Of a DNA stretch of 64,000 nt, positions 25,505-34,635 are shown piece by piece (position 1 is the stretch's first letter; each line of letters starts with the position of its first letter). The DNA lies in NCBI RefSeq assembly GCF_008711285.1, contig NZ_VXDC01000001.1, positions 186,001 to 250,000 on the forward strand, given 5' to 3'. The position numbers and the translations under genes are program-made. The stretch is from Roseibium aquae (lineage in GTDB: Bacteria; Pseudomonadota; Alphaproteobacteria; Rhizobiales; Stappiaceae). The notes under the pieces were generated by a model. It saw only the letters and a program-made list of their open reading frames with translations. It was not told the DNA's origin and did not search any database.

Positions 25505-27595
25505 TCACGGATGCGCCCTCAGGTGTTTGAAGTGTTCGGGATCCGGGCGCTTGGGAAAAGCAGCTTCGGGGATTTGCAGAGCGTTGATGGGCTTGCTGAA
25601 CAAATAGCCCTGCACGGCAAAGCATCCGGCTTCCTTCAGGAACCGCAGTTGCCGCTCATTTTCCACCCCTTCGGCCAAAACCGGGATTTTGAAACTGTGA
25701 CCCAGCAGCACAGCAGACCGGATAATTGCCCGTGAACGGGCGTCCGTTTCGATGGATTGCGTGAAGACCCGGTCTATCTTGATCTTGTCGAACGTAAAGT
25801 TTTGAAGCGTGTTCAGGGATGAATAGCCTGTACCGAAGTCGTCCAAAACCACTTTCAAACCCATTGTCCGCAGCTTGTTGATCGCCACTGTCACCTTGTC
25901 GGGCGTCTCGATGGTGGAGGTTTCCGTGACTTCGATTTCCAGCCGCTCCGGATCTAGCCCAGTGTCTGCCAGCACGGCTTCAACAAGACCTGGAAAGTCG
26001 GATCGCGACAACTGAACGGGAGAGGTGTTCACCGAGACGCTCAAGTCCGGGCGCCAGGTGGCGGCCTCTCGGCAGGCTTCCCGCAGAGCCCATGCGCCGA
26101 GATCCACAATCAGTCCGGTATTCTCAGCAATCGGGATAACATCGATCGGGTTTAGCAGCCCCTTTACAGGATGCTGCCAACGGATAAGGGCCTCATATCC
26201 ATAGACACTCCGGTCTCTGATCCGGACTAGGGGCTGAAAAACGAGGCGGAACTGGCCGTCTGAGATCGCCGTCTTGAGGTCGGCGGCGAGGCAGGCGCGC
26301 CGCCGGTAGGCTTCCTCCAAGCCATCGCCATATGGCCTTGTTTGGCTATTGCCGAGTCTCTCGGCCTGGCTGGATGCCAGTCCAGCCTGAAAGACGAGTG
26401 TTTCCAGATGCCAACTGTCATCTGGCATCACCGCCAGTCCGATGCTCGGTTCCAAGGATATCCGGTAGTCGGCTTGTTTGACCGGCGTGAGCGCAGCCGC
26501 GCGCAAGCGGTTGGCAAACACTTTTGCATCTTCCGCAGAGTCGAGGTCGGTTTTTATCGCGACAAATTCATCGCCACTAAAACGGCAGAGATATTCATCC
26601 CTTTTCAGAGCGTCAGATAAATTCGAGGCAAACGCTCTGAGAATCCGGTCGCCGGCTGCAATTCCGTGGAATTCATTGATCCGCTTGAATTTCGAAAGAC
26701 TGAGACAGACGACCGCGGCCCGCTTTCCGGCATCGGCAGCAGATCGCAGTTTCGGATCTATGAAGTTGGTCAGGTGATCCCTGTTGGGAAGCCCGGTCAA
26801 TGTGTCGTGCAGCGCTGCAAATTTGAGGCGACTGATCATGCCGGCTTGCGTTTTGACCTGAGCAACCAGCACCGATGAAACTGTTAGGCCAAGCAGGAGA
26901 ATGGCCGCAGTGACGCAGGCTAGCAGAAAGAGGCTGCTCATATGTCCCCAGAAGATGGCCGGCCCGTCCGAGGTTCCGCCATTTTGCATCGAAAACAGAT
27001 ACAGGCCGACATTGGCGACAGTGAAAAAGACAAGGCCGGCAAGCGCGCCCAAAGTGCTTTTTTGCCGGGACATGCAGGCAAACGCGAGGGCGCTGAACAT
27101 CACACAAAGCAGCAAAGCCTGAATCTGGGTCAAGAGGTTCCAGCTCTCGTGCCCCTCGTGCACTGCCGACATCTGGCCGATGAGGTGGACTGTCCATGAG
27201 CCAAAGCCGATGATCGCACCTTCGATCTCGGGAATCCCAGCCCGTTTCGCTATCGGGTGCAAACTGGAAGCGGCTGCCGCGTAGATCATGGCAGCCAGGA
27301 ATGACAGAGCAATTTTAATACTCGAAAAGACCTGAGGTTGAATGGCGTCGAAGCTCAACAATGGGATCATTTGAACGGTCCAGATCGTGGTTCCGATCAC
27401 CACGACCGAGACTGTCCGACGCAGTGCCCCGGATGCTGCATGCAATCCGGGCGATAGGCGCACATGGAGGTGCAAGATGGCGAAGCTACCCATCATGCAA
27501 ACCAGAATTGCAAACAAGAAGTAAATCAACTCAATATACAATGATCCCTCACGCTTGACGGTCTGTTTGAATACAGTGCCTGCATGTTGACTCAA
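25505..27595 (-). CDS. membrane-bound EAL phosphodiesterase with degenerate GGDEF and MHYT-like sensor
   Basis: 696 residues. The N-terminal ~250 residues hold about seven membrane helices with MHYT-like motifs in changed form (FAILHLHVR, IWTVQMIPLL, WTVHLIGQM), suggesting a small-ligand or metal sensor. GGDEF domain ~270-430: the active site reads SGDEF and the RxxD inhibitory site is missing, so cyclase activity is doubtful. EAL domain ~445-690 keeps the catalytic set: EALIRW, NTS, EVTETS, DDFGTGYSSL, KIDR, AEGVE and QGYLFSKP. Likely activity is hydrolysis of c-di-GMP. Transcribed leftwards, upstream of the type I secretion island, which makes control of the giant surface protein plausible but unproven. 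Confidence 0.9.
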   Translation of the reverse strand: MSQHAGTVFKQTVKREGSLYIELIYFLFAILVCMMGSFAILHLHVRLSPGLHAASGALRRTVSVVVIGTTIWTVQMIPLLSFDAIQPQVFSSIKIALSFLAAMIYAAAASSLHPIAKRAGIPEIEGAIIGFGSWTVHLIGQMSAVHEGHESWNLLTQIQALLLCVMFSALAFACMSRQKSTLGALAGLVFFTVANVGLYLFSMQNGGTSDGPAIFWGHMSSLFLLACVTAAILLLGLTVSSVLVAQVKTQAGMISRLKFAALHDTLTGLPNRDHLTNFIDPKLRSAADAGKRAAVVCLSLSKFKRINEFHGIAAGDRILRAFASNLSDALKRDEYLCRFSGDEFVAIKTDLDSAEDAKVFANRLRAAALTPVKQADYRISLEPSIGLAVMPDDSWHLETLVFQAGLASSQAERLGNSQTRPYGDGLEEAYRRRACLAADLKTAISDGQFRLVFQPLVRIRDRSVYGYEALIRWQHPVKGLLNPIDVIPIAENTGLIVDLGAWALREACREAATWRPDLSVSVNTSPVQLSRSDFPGLVEAVLADTGLDPERLEIEVTETSTIETPDKVTVAINKLRTMGLKVVLDDFGTGYSSLNTLQNFTFDKIKIDRVFTQSIETDARSRAIIRSAVLLGHSFKIPVLAEGVENERQLRFLKEAGCFAVQGYLFSKPINALQIPEAAFPKRPDPEHFKHLRAHP

Positions 27596-28118
27596 AAAGT
27601 CACAACGAAATTCTAATTTCCTGCAATTGAACGCGGGAAAATAAAGTAAAAATCTCGAATACTAAAATTGACAATTAAGTTGAAAAAAACAGTAAATGAT
27701 TAGTTCCGATTCATAATCGATCTTTCTATTCATATGTGAATGTATGGGCAATTTCATATCTTGATGTATTCGCGATCAAATCAATATTTTGCTACAATTC
27801 GAATTAGTTCCTTAATTTTTCATAACCATTTTTGCCTCAAAAGCTATCCATGGAGATTGATGAATATCGATTAGCCGGCGTCCTATGCGGATCTGGCAAC
27901 AGAGGGTAGGGTTGAAACATTAGATTTGATCAATGTAATGCACGTTCCTTCAGCAGATATTCCGCCTTATTTTCTGAAAATAGTCAGGGATATGGTCCGT
28001 TATTCTATATGAAATAAATGATAATGTGTCCTTTATTACATTGTAAGCTGCTGTAGGCAATTTGGGGTGTCTTCCCGCGAAGTGGTGTTGAAAAGCTAAA
28101 AACAGATTGTTTTAAAAC
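27596..28118. other. 523-base AT-rich divergent intergenic region
   Basis: Between the EAL protein gene (-) and the GntR gene (+). Composition is markedly AT-rich, with many A/T runs (27600-27840), unlike the rest of the window. A 45-codon open stretch at 27875-28012 (+), ending ...IVRDMVRYSI, lacks a start near its beginning and a recognisable family; it could be a decayed gene or chance. No defined promoter or operator is recognised. Confidence 0.5.
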
Positions 28119-28790
28119 ATGACCCAGACTGCAAAAATAACCCGCGTCGGCGACGCCTATGACCGCCTCAAGGCTGACATTTTGTCGAGCGCTCTGCCTG
28201 CGGGTTACCAAGCACCAGAACCGGATATTGCTGTCAGGTTAGGCATGAGCCGAACGCCCGTTCGTGAGGCCCTGATCCGGCTGGAGGCGGAGGGGCTGGT
28301 GTCGCTTGTGCCCAGGCGCGGTGCCTTGGTTGTTGGAATTACGGCGTCTGATCTTGAAGAAATCTATGAACTTCTTTCCGTGTTCGAGAGCGCCGTCGCG
28401 GCAGGAGTTGCACGCAAGGGTCTGACGCCCGGTTCACACGAAGAACTGACGCTTTTGGCGCAGCAACTGGATAACTTGGGCGCAGAAGCAGATGTCGATG
28501 GGTGGGTGCAGTCCGACCGTTCTTTTCACTGCAGGCTCGCCGAATTTTACGGCAATATGCGGCTGCTTCGTCAAATGTCCGGCTTGTTCGATCAAGTGCA
28601 TCGCGCGCGCCTCATACTCCACGGTCTTGCTCCCGCAGAACTGGGGCCAAGAGGGGTACACGCCTCGATCCTGGCGGCCATTTCCGCGCGGGACGCCGAT
28701 CAGGCGCAACGGCTTGCCCGGGAACATCGTCTGGACACGCTTGCCGCTCTGAAGGCGCAGTTTCTGGGGAGCCGTTTGCCGGCCCTGTAG
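28119..28790 (+). CDS. GntR-family transcriptional regulator (FCD subgroup)
   Basis: 223 residues. N-terminal winged helix-turn-helix (about 10-75) with the family signature MSRTPVREALIRLEAEGLVSLVPRRGALV. The C-terminal all-helical FCD domain (about 85-215) has DRSFHCRLAEFYGN and a late REHRLD segment supplying possible metal-binding His/Asp residues. Such regulators respond to carboxylates or sugar acids. It is alone: upstream is a long AT-rich region, and the next gene starts 450 bases later with its own operator, so the target genes are not evident. Confidence 0.9.
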   Translation: MTQTAKITRVGDAYDRLKADILSSALPAGYQAPEPDIAVRLGMSRTPVREALIRLEAEGLVSLVPRRGALVVGITASDLEEIYELLSVFESAVAAGVARKGLTPGSHEELTLLAQQLDNLGAEADVDGWVQSDRSFHCRLAEFYGNMRLLRQMSGLFDQVHRARLILHGLAPAELGPRGVHASILAAISARDADQAQRLAREHRLDTLAALKAQFLGSRLPAL

Positions 28791-29241
28791 ACCTTTTTCT
28801 GCGAACGGCGCAAATCATATCGACCGTTCGGATAACACCGGTGGTCTTATCCCCCCGAAGGGATCAGCGCCCGATGGAAACCTGTTCCGGCTTCTCTTCA
28901 GTTGAACTGGCCGTTCTTGCCAGACTTGCGCCCGCCAGCGCCTGCCGGAATTGATGCGGGTCCGCTGTTTGGCGCGGCGGACCGGACTTTCCCGACATAC
29001 TGCCCATGAACCTGCCGTCACTTGGAGACGCGCCTGGGATGTCTGACGGCTGCGCGCATTCGATTGTCACGACATGTTCATATGAACGTTCAAATATGTT
29101 CATATGAACTGGATAAGGTCATTGTAAATCGTTGATCGGAAAAGTGAAGCAAGTTCAACCGGGTCATTCGTTTCCCGGTCAGGGCTAGCCAGAGTCACGA
29201 TGCGGTTTCATAGGGGTGGAAAGCGGTCACGTAGGGGTCAA
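28791..29241. other. 451-base intergenic region before glpR
   Basis: Contains no convincing gene. The left part (28791-29060) carries GC-rich sequence with an imperfect hairpin near 28830-28862 that might end the GntR transcript. The right part holds the tandem palindromic operator at 29076-29109, followed by ~130 bases of leader to the glpR start. Confidence 0.5.
29076..29109. promoter_or_regulatory. tandem palindromic operator, probable GlpR-like binding sites
   Basis: Two identical 12-bp palindromes GTTCATATGAAC at 29076-29087 and 29098-29109, 22 bp apart start to start (about two helical turns). The junction adds GAACGTTC (29084-29091), an overlapping palindrome. The half-site ATGTTC resembles the known GlpR operator half-site of enteric bacteria. 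Its position upstream of the DeoR/GlpR-type gene and the G3P transporter suggests autoregulation of this operon. Confidence 0.7.
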
Positions 29242-30033
29242 ATGCTCGGCAGTATCGACATAACAAAGCGGCAAGCGGAGATTGCGGATCTTGTTCACAC
29301 GTCCGGCTTTGCCTCTGTTGAGGATCTGGCCGAGCGGTTTGAGGTGACGACCCAAACGATCCGCCGGGATGTCAACGGCTTGTGCGAACTCGGTATTCTG
29401 CGGCGTACGCATGGCGGCGTCGAACCGCCCGCGCAGCCGGCAAACATTCACTACAGCACCCGTCAGATCCTCAATCTTCCAGAGAAACGGAAGATCGCGG
29501 ATCTCCTGGCTCAGGATATCTACAGCGGCCAGTCGCTGGCCTTTTCCATCGGCACCACGCCTGAAATCGTGATGCAGGCGCTCGTTCAGCATGAGAACCT
29601 GTCGATCTTCACAAACAACCTGAACGTGGCGTTCACCGCGTCGTCCAACCCGACCTTTCAAGTGACCATTGCCGGTGGGCGTCTTCGGCATGGCGATCGC
29701 GATATACTTGGAAGCGGAACACAGGACTTCTTCGCCCGCTACAAGGTCGATGTCGGTATCTTTGGGGTCGCAGGTGTCGATGAGGACGGCACCTTGCTGG
29801 ATTTCCATGAAGACGAAGTTGCGGCCCGGCAGTCCATCCTTGCCAATTGCCGCCAGTCGTTCCTGGTTCTCGATAGAACGAAGTTCGGCAGGTCGGCTCA
29901 CGTACGGGGCGGGCACATCACCGAGGTGTCGGCCGTCTTCAGCGACCAGCCGCTGCCGGCCGGAATCGCCCGATTGCTCAACCCTGGTGAAACCAGGGTA
30001 AAGGTGGCGCAGACCGCGGCAGGAGAGCCGTGA
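29242..30033 (+). CDS. glpR: DeoR-family regulator, GlpR-like
   Basis: 263 residues from the ATG at 29242, which has GGGG 5 bases upstream; an in-frame ATG at 29200 would add a basic tail and seems less likely. DeoR helix-turn-helix at ~5-60: ADLVHTSGFASVEDLAERF then TTQTIRRDVNGLCELGILRRTHGGV. The sugar-phosphate-sensing domain shows SIGTTPEIVMQAL, GGRLRHGDRDILG and the GVDEDGTLLDFHEDEVAARQSIL motif. Expected to repress G3P/glycerol genes and release on glycerol 3-phosphate. Its stop overlaps the start of the transporter ATPase (GTGATG), so it is the first gene of the ugp-like operon. Confidence 0.9.
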   Translation: MLGSIDITKRQAEIADLVHTSGFASVEDLAERFEVTTQTIRRDVNGLCELGILRRTHGGVEPPAQPANIHYSTRQILNLPEKRKIADLLAQDIYSGQSLAFSIGTTPEIVMQALVQHENLSIFTNNLNVAFTASSNPTFQVTIAGGRLRHGDRDILGSGTQDFFARYKVDVGIFGVAGVDEDGTLLDFHEDEVAARQSILANCRQSFLVLDRTKFGRSAHVRGGHITEVSAVFSDQPLPAGIARLLNPGETRVKVAQTAAGEP

Positions 30034-31103
30034 TGCTTGAACGGGCCCTTTCGCGGACGGGGCAGGCCATCACCCTGTCGTCGGTTTCCAAGATTTGGGC
30101 GGGCAACCGCGCCGTTGACCGCATCTCCGTGGATGTCCCGGCCGGATCGTTCACGGCGCTTCTCGGCCCGTCGGGCTGTGGAAAATCGACAACCTTGCGC
30201 ATGATCGCGGGCCTTGAAACGGTGGATGAGGGTACGGTCGAGATCGGCTCCAGGGATGTCACATCCAGACCGTCCGCCGAGCGCGACATTGCGATGGTTT
30301 TCCAGTCCTACGCGTTGTTTCCGCACCTGTCCGTCGCGGAAAATATCGTGTTTGGTTTGAAGGTGCGCCGGGTTCCGCGCGCAGAGCGCGATGAGCGGCT
30401 GAAGCGCGTGGCCGACTTGCTCGGCTTGTCGTCTCTGCTTGAGCGTAAACCCGCGCAACTCTCCGGGGGGCAACAGCAAAGGGTTGCCCTTGGCCGCGCC
30501 ATCATTGGCGAGAAGCCGGTCTGTTTGATGGACGAGCCGCTCTCCAATCTCGACGCGAAGCTGAGGCACGAGATGCGCCTCGAAATCCGCGCCCTGCAGC
30601 AGAAGCTCGGCTTTTCGATGATCTACGTGACGCATGATCAGGTGGAAGCCATCACGATGGCCGATCAGGTGGTGCTTCTAAATGGCGGACGAATCGAACA
30701 GGCGGCTGACCCGAGGACGCTGTATGAAAAACCGTCGTCCCCGTTTACGGCCAGGTTCATCGGCACGCCGCCCATGAATCTGTTCGCGGCAAGTCTGCTG
30801 GTCCCGGACCGCGGCGGCCCGGAGCATATCCTCGGATTGCGCCCGGAAAACGTGCGCCTCGACCAGGCCGGCCCCATCACGGTGACTGTCAAAGCTGTCG
30901 AATATCTCGGCGCCGACCTCTTGGTCGACGGGATCCTTGGTGCAGCGTCATTTCAGGTTCGGTTGCCCGCCACTCAAAATGTTGCGCCGGGCGACACCAT
31001 CCGGCTCGGTTTCGACCCCGGGCAACTGCATGTTTTCGACCAGACGTCGGGCACGCGCCGCGATGATCTGGCGGCTGAGATTGGAGCACATTTGTGCTCC
31101 TGA
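30033..31103 (+). CDS. ugpC: ABC transporter ATP-binding protein, UgpC-like
   Basis: 356 residues (357 if the GTG at 30030 is used). ATPase of the MalK/UgpC family: Walker A GPSGCGKST, Q-loop MVFQSYALFPHLSV, signature LSGGQQQRVALGRA, Walker B PVCLMDEPLSNLD and H-loop YVTHDQVEA, all canonical. The C-terminal ~120 residues form the OB/TOBE regulatory domain (LGLRPENVRL). Overlaps glpR and precedes the UgpB-like binding protein. The gene order R-C-B-A-E differs from the common ugpBAEC. Confidence 0.88.
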   Translation: MLERALSRTGQAITLSSVSKIWAGNRAVDRISVDVPAGSFTALLGPSGCGKSTTLRMIAGLETVDEGTVEIGSRDVTSRPSAERDIAMVFQSYALFPHLSVAENIVFGLKVRRVPRAERDERLKRVADLLGLSSLLERKPAQLSGGQQQRVALGRAIIGEKPVCLMDEPLSNLDAKLRHEMRLEIRALQQKLGFSMIYVTHDQVEAITMADQVVLLNGGRIEQAADPRTLYEKPSSPFTARFIGTPPMNLFAASLLVPDRGGPEHILGLRPENVRLDQAGPITVTVKAVEYLGADLLVDGILGAASFQVRLPATQNVAPGDTIRLGFDPGQLHVFDQTSGTRRDDLAAEIGAHLCS

Positions 31104-31170
31104 CCTTCTGTGCTGGCCGGCTCAGACCAACCGCTCCTTGCGGAGGCTCAAACAAGGGAAGTCCGAAGTC

Positions 31171-32454
31171 ATGTTGAAGTCAAAATTTATGAAAGCCGTC
31201 GCGGCGACCGCTTTCACATTCAGCACCTGGGCGTCCGCTCAGGCTGTTGATCTACAGTTCTACTTTCCGGTTGCCGTTGGCGGGAAAGCTGCTGAAACGA
31301 TTCAGGAGCTGACCTCAGATTATATGGCACAGAACCCTGGCGTGACCATTGATGCGGTCTATGCCGGGTCCTACCAGGACACAGTGGCCAAGGCGATCAC
31401 GGCGTCCCGTGGTGGCAACCCGCCACAGCTGTCGGTGATCCTGTCCGTCGACATGTTCACCCTTATCGATGAAGACCTGATCGTGCCGTTCGACGACTAC
31501 CTGGCGTCTGACGAAGACAAAGCCTGGCTCGCGGGCTTTTATCCGGCCTTCATGGAAAACAGCCAAACAGGTGGCAAGACCTATGGCATTCCGTTCCAAC
31601 GCTCCACACCGGTACTTTACTGGAACAAGGAAGCCTTTGCAGAGGCAGGCCTCGACCCCAACGTGCCGCCGGCAAACTGGGACGAAATGGTCGAGTTCGG
31701 CAAGAAGCTGACCAAGAAGGACGCATCGGGCAACGTCACGCAGTGGGGTGTGCGGATCCCGTCCTCTGGTTTCCCCTATTGGCTCTTTCAGGGCTTGACC
31801 ACCCAAAATGGCGTGATCCTGGCCAATTCCGAAGGCAACCGGACCAACTTCGATGATCCAAAGGTGGTTGAGGCGCTGCAATACCTCGTCGATCTGTCCC
31901 AGAAGCATCAGGTTATGGCGCCGGGCATCATCGAGTGGGGCGCGACCCCGAAGGCGTTCTTCGAAGGCCAGACAGCCATGATGTGGACCACCACCGGCAA
32001 TCTGACAAATGTGCGTGACAACGCGCCTTTTGAATTCGGCGTTGCCATGCTGCCGGCCAAGGAGCGCCGCGGTGCCCCGACCGGTGGCGGAAACTTCTAC
32101 CTGTTCAAGGGTGCGTCCGATGAGCAGAACCAGGCGGCGGTGGACTTCGTGAAGTGGATTGCCGCTCCCGAACAAGCTGCGAAATGGGCCATGGCCACCG
32201 GCTATGTCGCGCCGCGTGCGGATACCTGGGAGACGGATGTCATGAAGGCCTATGCAAAAGACTTCCCGCCGGCTCTCGTCGCCCGCGACCAGCTTGAGTT
32301 CGCGGTTGCCGAATTGTCGACCTACCAGAACCAGCGCGTGACAGGCATTTTCAACGATGCTCTTGCCGCTGCCATTACCGGACAAAAGACCCCGGAAGAG
32401 GCCTTGAAGGAAGCACAGGCCCAGGCCGAAGCCGTGCTGGTTGAATACCGTTAA
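31171..32454 (+). CDS. ugpB: extracellular solute-binding protein, UgpB-like
   Basis: 427 residues with a signal peptide of ~24 residues (cleavage after AQA). The mature sequence VDLQFYFPVAVGGKAAETIQELTSDYMAQNPG followed by YAGSYQDTVAKAITASRGGNPPQL is the G3P/sugar binding-protein pattern of family 1. YGIPFQRSTPVLYWNKEAF and a C-terminal GIFNDALAAAITGQKTPEEAL helix are also typical. The ATG at 31171 opens the signal peptide. The ligand is most likely sn-glycerol 3-phosphate, given the GlpR-like regulator and neighbouring glycerol importer, but other glycerophosphodiester or sugar ligands are possible. Confidence 0.88.
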   Translation: MLKSKFMKAVAATAFTFSTWASAQAVDLQFYFPVAVGGKAAETIQELTSDYMAQNPGVTIDAVYAGSYQDTVAKAITASRGGNPPQLSVILSVDMFTLIDEDLIVPFDDYLASDEDKAWLAGFYPAFMENSQTGGKTYGIPFQRSTPVLYWNKEAFAEAGLDPNVPPANWDEMVEFGKKLTKKDASGNVTQWGVRIPSSGFPYWLFQGLTTQNGVILANSEGNRTNFDDPKVVEALQYLVDLSQKHQVMAPGIIEWGATPKAFFEGQTAMMWTTTGNLTNVRDNAPFEFGVAMLPAKERRGAPTGGGNFYLFKGASDEQNQAAVDFVKWIAAPEQAAKWAMATGYVAPRADTWETDVMKAYAKDFPPALVARDQLEFAVAELSTYQNQRVTGIFNDALAAAITGQKTPEEALKEAQAQAEAVLVEYR

Positions 32455-32462
32455 TGCAATCT

Positions 32463-32497
32463 GTCTGGCGGTTGCCTGTCACTGGCCGCCGCCAGAC
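32463..32497 (+). promoter_or_regulatory. intercistronic stem-loop after ugpB-like gene
   Basis: 9-bp perfect stem GTCTGGCGG / CCGCCAGAC with a 17-nt loop, 8 bases after the stop of the binding-protein gene and 39 before the first permease gene. No T tract. Confidence 0.6.
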
Positions 32498-32536
32498 GTT
32501 CCTTGTCTTGTTGCGCATCCCAAGATCGGATCGGTC

Positions 32537-33424
32537 ATGAAGGCGACCAGGTTTAAGAGAGACTGGATCCATGGATGGCTGCTGTTGCTGCCGGCCATGG
32601 TCTTCCTCTTTGCGTTCACGCATATCCCGGCCGTCACCACGCTGATCAACAGTTTCTACTCGACGCCGCGCGGCCAACGGCCGGCCAGATTTCTCGGGCT
32701 GGACAATTACGAACGGATGTTGGCTGATCCGGTGTTCTGGAAGGTGCTGTGGAACAATCTTTGGTTTGCCCTTGGCACGATCCCGTTGTCCATCGCGCTC
32801 GCAATTGCCATGGCCCTCTGGGTCAATGACAAGCTGGCGGGCCGTGGCTTTGTTCGCATGGCCTATTTCACTCCAACTGTGTTGCCGTTGATCGCCGTGG
32901 CGAACATCTGGCTGTTTTTCTACACGCCGGGCTTTGGCCTGTTCGATCAGCTGACCCGCGGTCTGTTCGGGTGGCCAGCCTCCAACTATCTCGGCGATCC
33001 GGACACGGCGTTGAACGCGATCATTGTGGTCACCGTCTGGAAGGAAGCCGGGTTTTTCATGATCTTTTATCTGGCGGCACTCCAAGCGATCCCGGTTTCG
33101 CTCAAGGAGGCGGCCCAGATCGAAGGTGCGGGACGCTGGACAATCTTCTGGCGCATCACGTTTCCATTGCTCATGCCGACGACGCTCTTCGTATCGATCA
33201 ATGCCGTGATCAATTCTTTCCGGCTGGTCGACCATATCTTCATCTTGACGGACGGCGGGCCGGACAACGCCTCCTCTCTGCTGTTGTTCTATATCTACGA
33301 GACGGCCTTCCGATATTGGGAAACCGGCTATGCCGCGACTTTGACGGTTGCGCTTCTGGTTCTGTTGTCGCTGCTCGCCATCGGTCAGTTTTTCCTCTTT
33401 GACCGCAAGGTGCATTACAAATGA
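32537..33424 (+). CDS. ugpA: ABC transporter permease, UgpA-like
   Basis: 295-residue inner-membrane permease (MalF/UgpA branch), six helices. Start at the ATG of MKATRFKRDW, placing a short basic tail before the first helix (GWLLLLPAMVFLFAF). The EAA loop is PVSLKEAAQIEGAGRWTIFWRITFPLLMP, followed by FRLVDHIFILTDGGPDNAS, a conserved signature of this branch. Overlaps ugpE by 4 bases. Confidence 0.9.
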   Translation: MKATRFKRDWIHGWLLLLPAMVFLFAFTHIPAVTTLINSFYSTPRGQRPARFLGLDNYERMLADPVFWKVLWNNLWFALGTIPLSIALAIAMALWVNDKLAGRGFVRMAYFTPTVLPLIAVANIWLFFYTPGFGLFDQLTRGLFGWPASNYLGDPDTALNAIIVVTVWKEAGFFMIFYLAALQAIPVSLKEAAQIEGAGRWTIFWRITFPLLMPTTLFVSINAVINSFRLVDHIFILTDGGPDNASSLLLFYIYETAFRYWETGYAATLTVALLVLLSLLAIGQFFLFDRKVHYK

Positions 33425-34242
33425 CCCGGATTTCTGATGCATTCGACCGGTCGCTCAATACGGTCGCGGCCTGGGCTTTGGGGGTGCTTTGGGTTCTGCC
33501 CCTGGCCTATGCGATCTGGACGGCGTTCCACCCGGCTGCCTATGAAGCCCGGTTCGACCTGTTCGCCCCGATCACATTCGAGAATTTCGTGAAGGCCTGG
33601 GAAGCTGCGCCTTTCGCGCGATATTTCCTGAACACCTTCATTCTGGTGACCCTGATCCTGGCGTGCCAGTTCTTCCTGTGCACCCTGGCCGCATACGCCT
33701 TTGCCCGTTTTGAGTTTCCCGGCAGAAACGTTCTGTTCGCCCTCGTTCTGCTGCAACTTCTGGTCATGCCGGATATTCTGATTGTCGAGAACTACAAGAC
33801 CATGCGGTTCTTGGATCTCGTCGACACGATCCCTGCCATCGCCTTGCCTTATATCGCCTCCGGATTTGGGATTTTCCTGCTCCGTCAGACCTTCATGACC
33901 ATTCCCAAAGAACTCGATGAGGCCGCCCGTGTCGAAGGCGCTTCTTTTCTCGGCGTCTTGTGGCGCGTCTATATCCCGCTGGCAAAGCCGACCTATCTGG
34001 CCTACGGACTGGTCTCTGTCAGCCACCACTGGAACAACTTCCTGTGGCCGCTGATCGTCACCAATTCTGTAGAAACCCGTCCGGTAACCGTAGGCTTGAG
34101 CGTGTTTTCCTCGATCGACAGTGGGATCGAGTGGTCGGTCATCAACGCGGCGACGCTGATGACATCCGGACCGTTGCTCATCGCGTTTCTGCTTTTCCAA
34201 CGCCAGTTCGTGCAAAGCTTCATGCGCGCCGGGATCAAGTGA
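33421..34242 (+). CDS. ugpE: ABC transporter permease, UgpE-like
   Basis: 273-residue partner permease (MalG/UgpE branch) with six predicted helices. The EAA loop is IPKELDEAARVEGASFLGVLWRVYIPLAKP. Starts inside the ugpA stop (ATGA), so translation is coupled. Last gene of the operon begun by glpR; a short GC hairpin overlaps its stop codon. Confidence 0.9.
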   Translation: MTRISDAFDRSLNTVAAWALGVLWVLPLAYAIWTAFHPAAYEARFDLFAPITFENFVKAWEAAPFARYFLNTFILVTLILACQFFLCTLAAYAFARFEFPGRNVLFALVLLQLLVMPDILIVENYKTMRFLDLVDTIPAIALPYIASGFGIFLLRQTFMTIPKELDEAARVEGASFLGVLWRVYIPLAKPTYLAYGLVSVSHHWNNFLWPLIVTNSVETRPVTVGLSVFSSIDSGIEWSVINAATLMTSGPLLIAFLLFQRQFVQSFMRAGIK

Positions 34243-34257
34243 GCGCGGGGCGCGCTC
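34241..34257 (+). terminator. short hairpin at the end of the ugp-like operon
   Basis: 7-bp stem GAGCGCG / CGCGCTC with a GGG loop, starting inside the ugpE stop codon and followed by GTTTCTGTT. The T run is interrupted, so it is probably a moderate rho-independent terminator. Confidence 0.55.
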
Positions 34258-34635
34258 GTTTCTGTTGTGGATCAATTCCTGAATGATTGCGTCAAGCAAG
34301 CGGCGCCGCTAAGGGTGTGCCAGAACCCGATCCGTCTTGGGGTCTAAGACGCTTGCCGGAGTTTCGGGTTTTGCTGTTGGCTCGGCGAATTGCGGCTTTG
34401 GCGGCCCATTTTCGGCCGGTTAGACTGCTCCGGCCTTCCGCCAGCCAATGTGGACGAGGACACTGCCGAAGTGTCCAAGAATCTGAATTACTTCATGTAT
34501 TTCTTTATTTCGACCGACTGTTGGCAGGCCGCCCGTTTCATATCCCCCGCTCACCGGCAGATTTCCATTGACCTTCATTTTCTTTCGTCTGATATTCGTT
34601 TACCCGCTAAAAATGCTACATATCGGGAGGAAAGC
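34243..34635 (+). other. 393-base intergenic region before glpV
   Basis: Non-coding stretch between the two glycerol-related operons. Besides the hairpin at its left end and the promoter at 34568-34596, I see only a half-site like GTTTCATAT near 34535 that distantly resembles the palindrome before glpR. An in-frame extension of glpV runs back through it, but has no signal-peptide logic. Confidence 0.5.
34568..34596 (+). promoter_or_regulatory. probable sigma-70-type promoter of glpVSTPQU
   Basis: -35 TTGACC (34568-34573; 5 of 6 consensus) and -10 GATATT (34591-34596; 4 of 6) separated by 17 bp. A start near 34603 would leave a ~30-base leader containing the SD sequence GGGAGG just before the glpV ATG. 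Confidence 0.6.

Noticed and set aside
28502..29103. Small frames around 28502-28954 (+), 28815-29021 (-) and 28864-29103 (-)
   Set aside because: They overlap the GntR gene end or the operator region, have no SD, and give low-complexity Arg/Ser/Pro-rich products.
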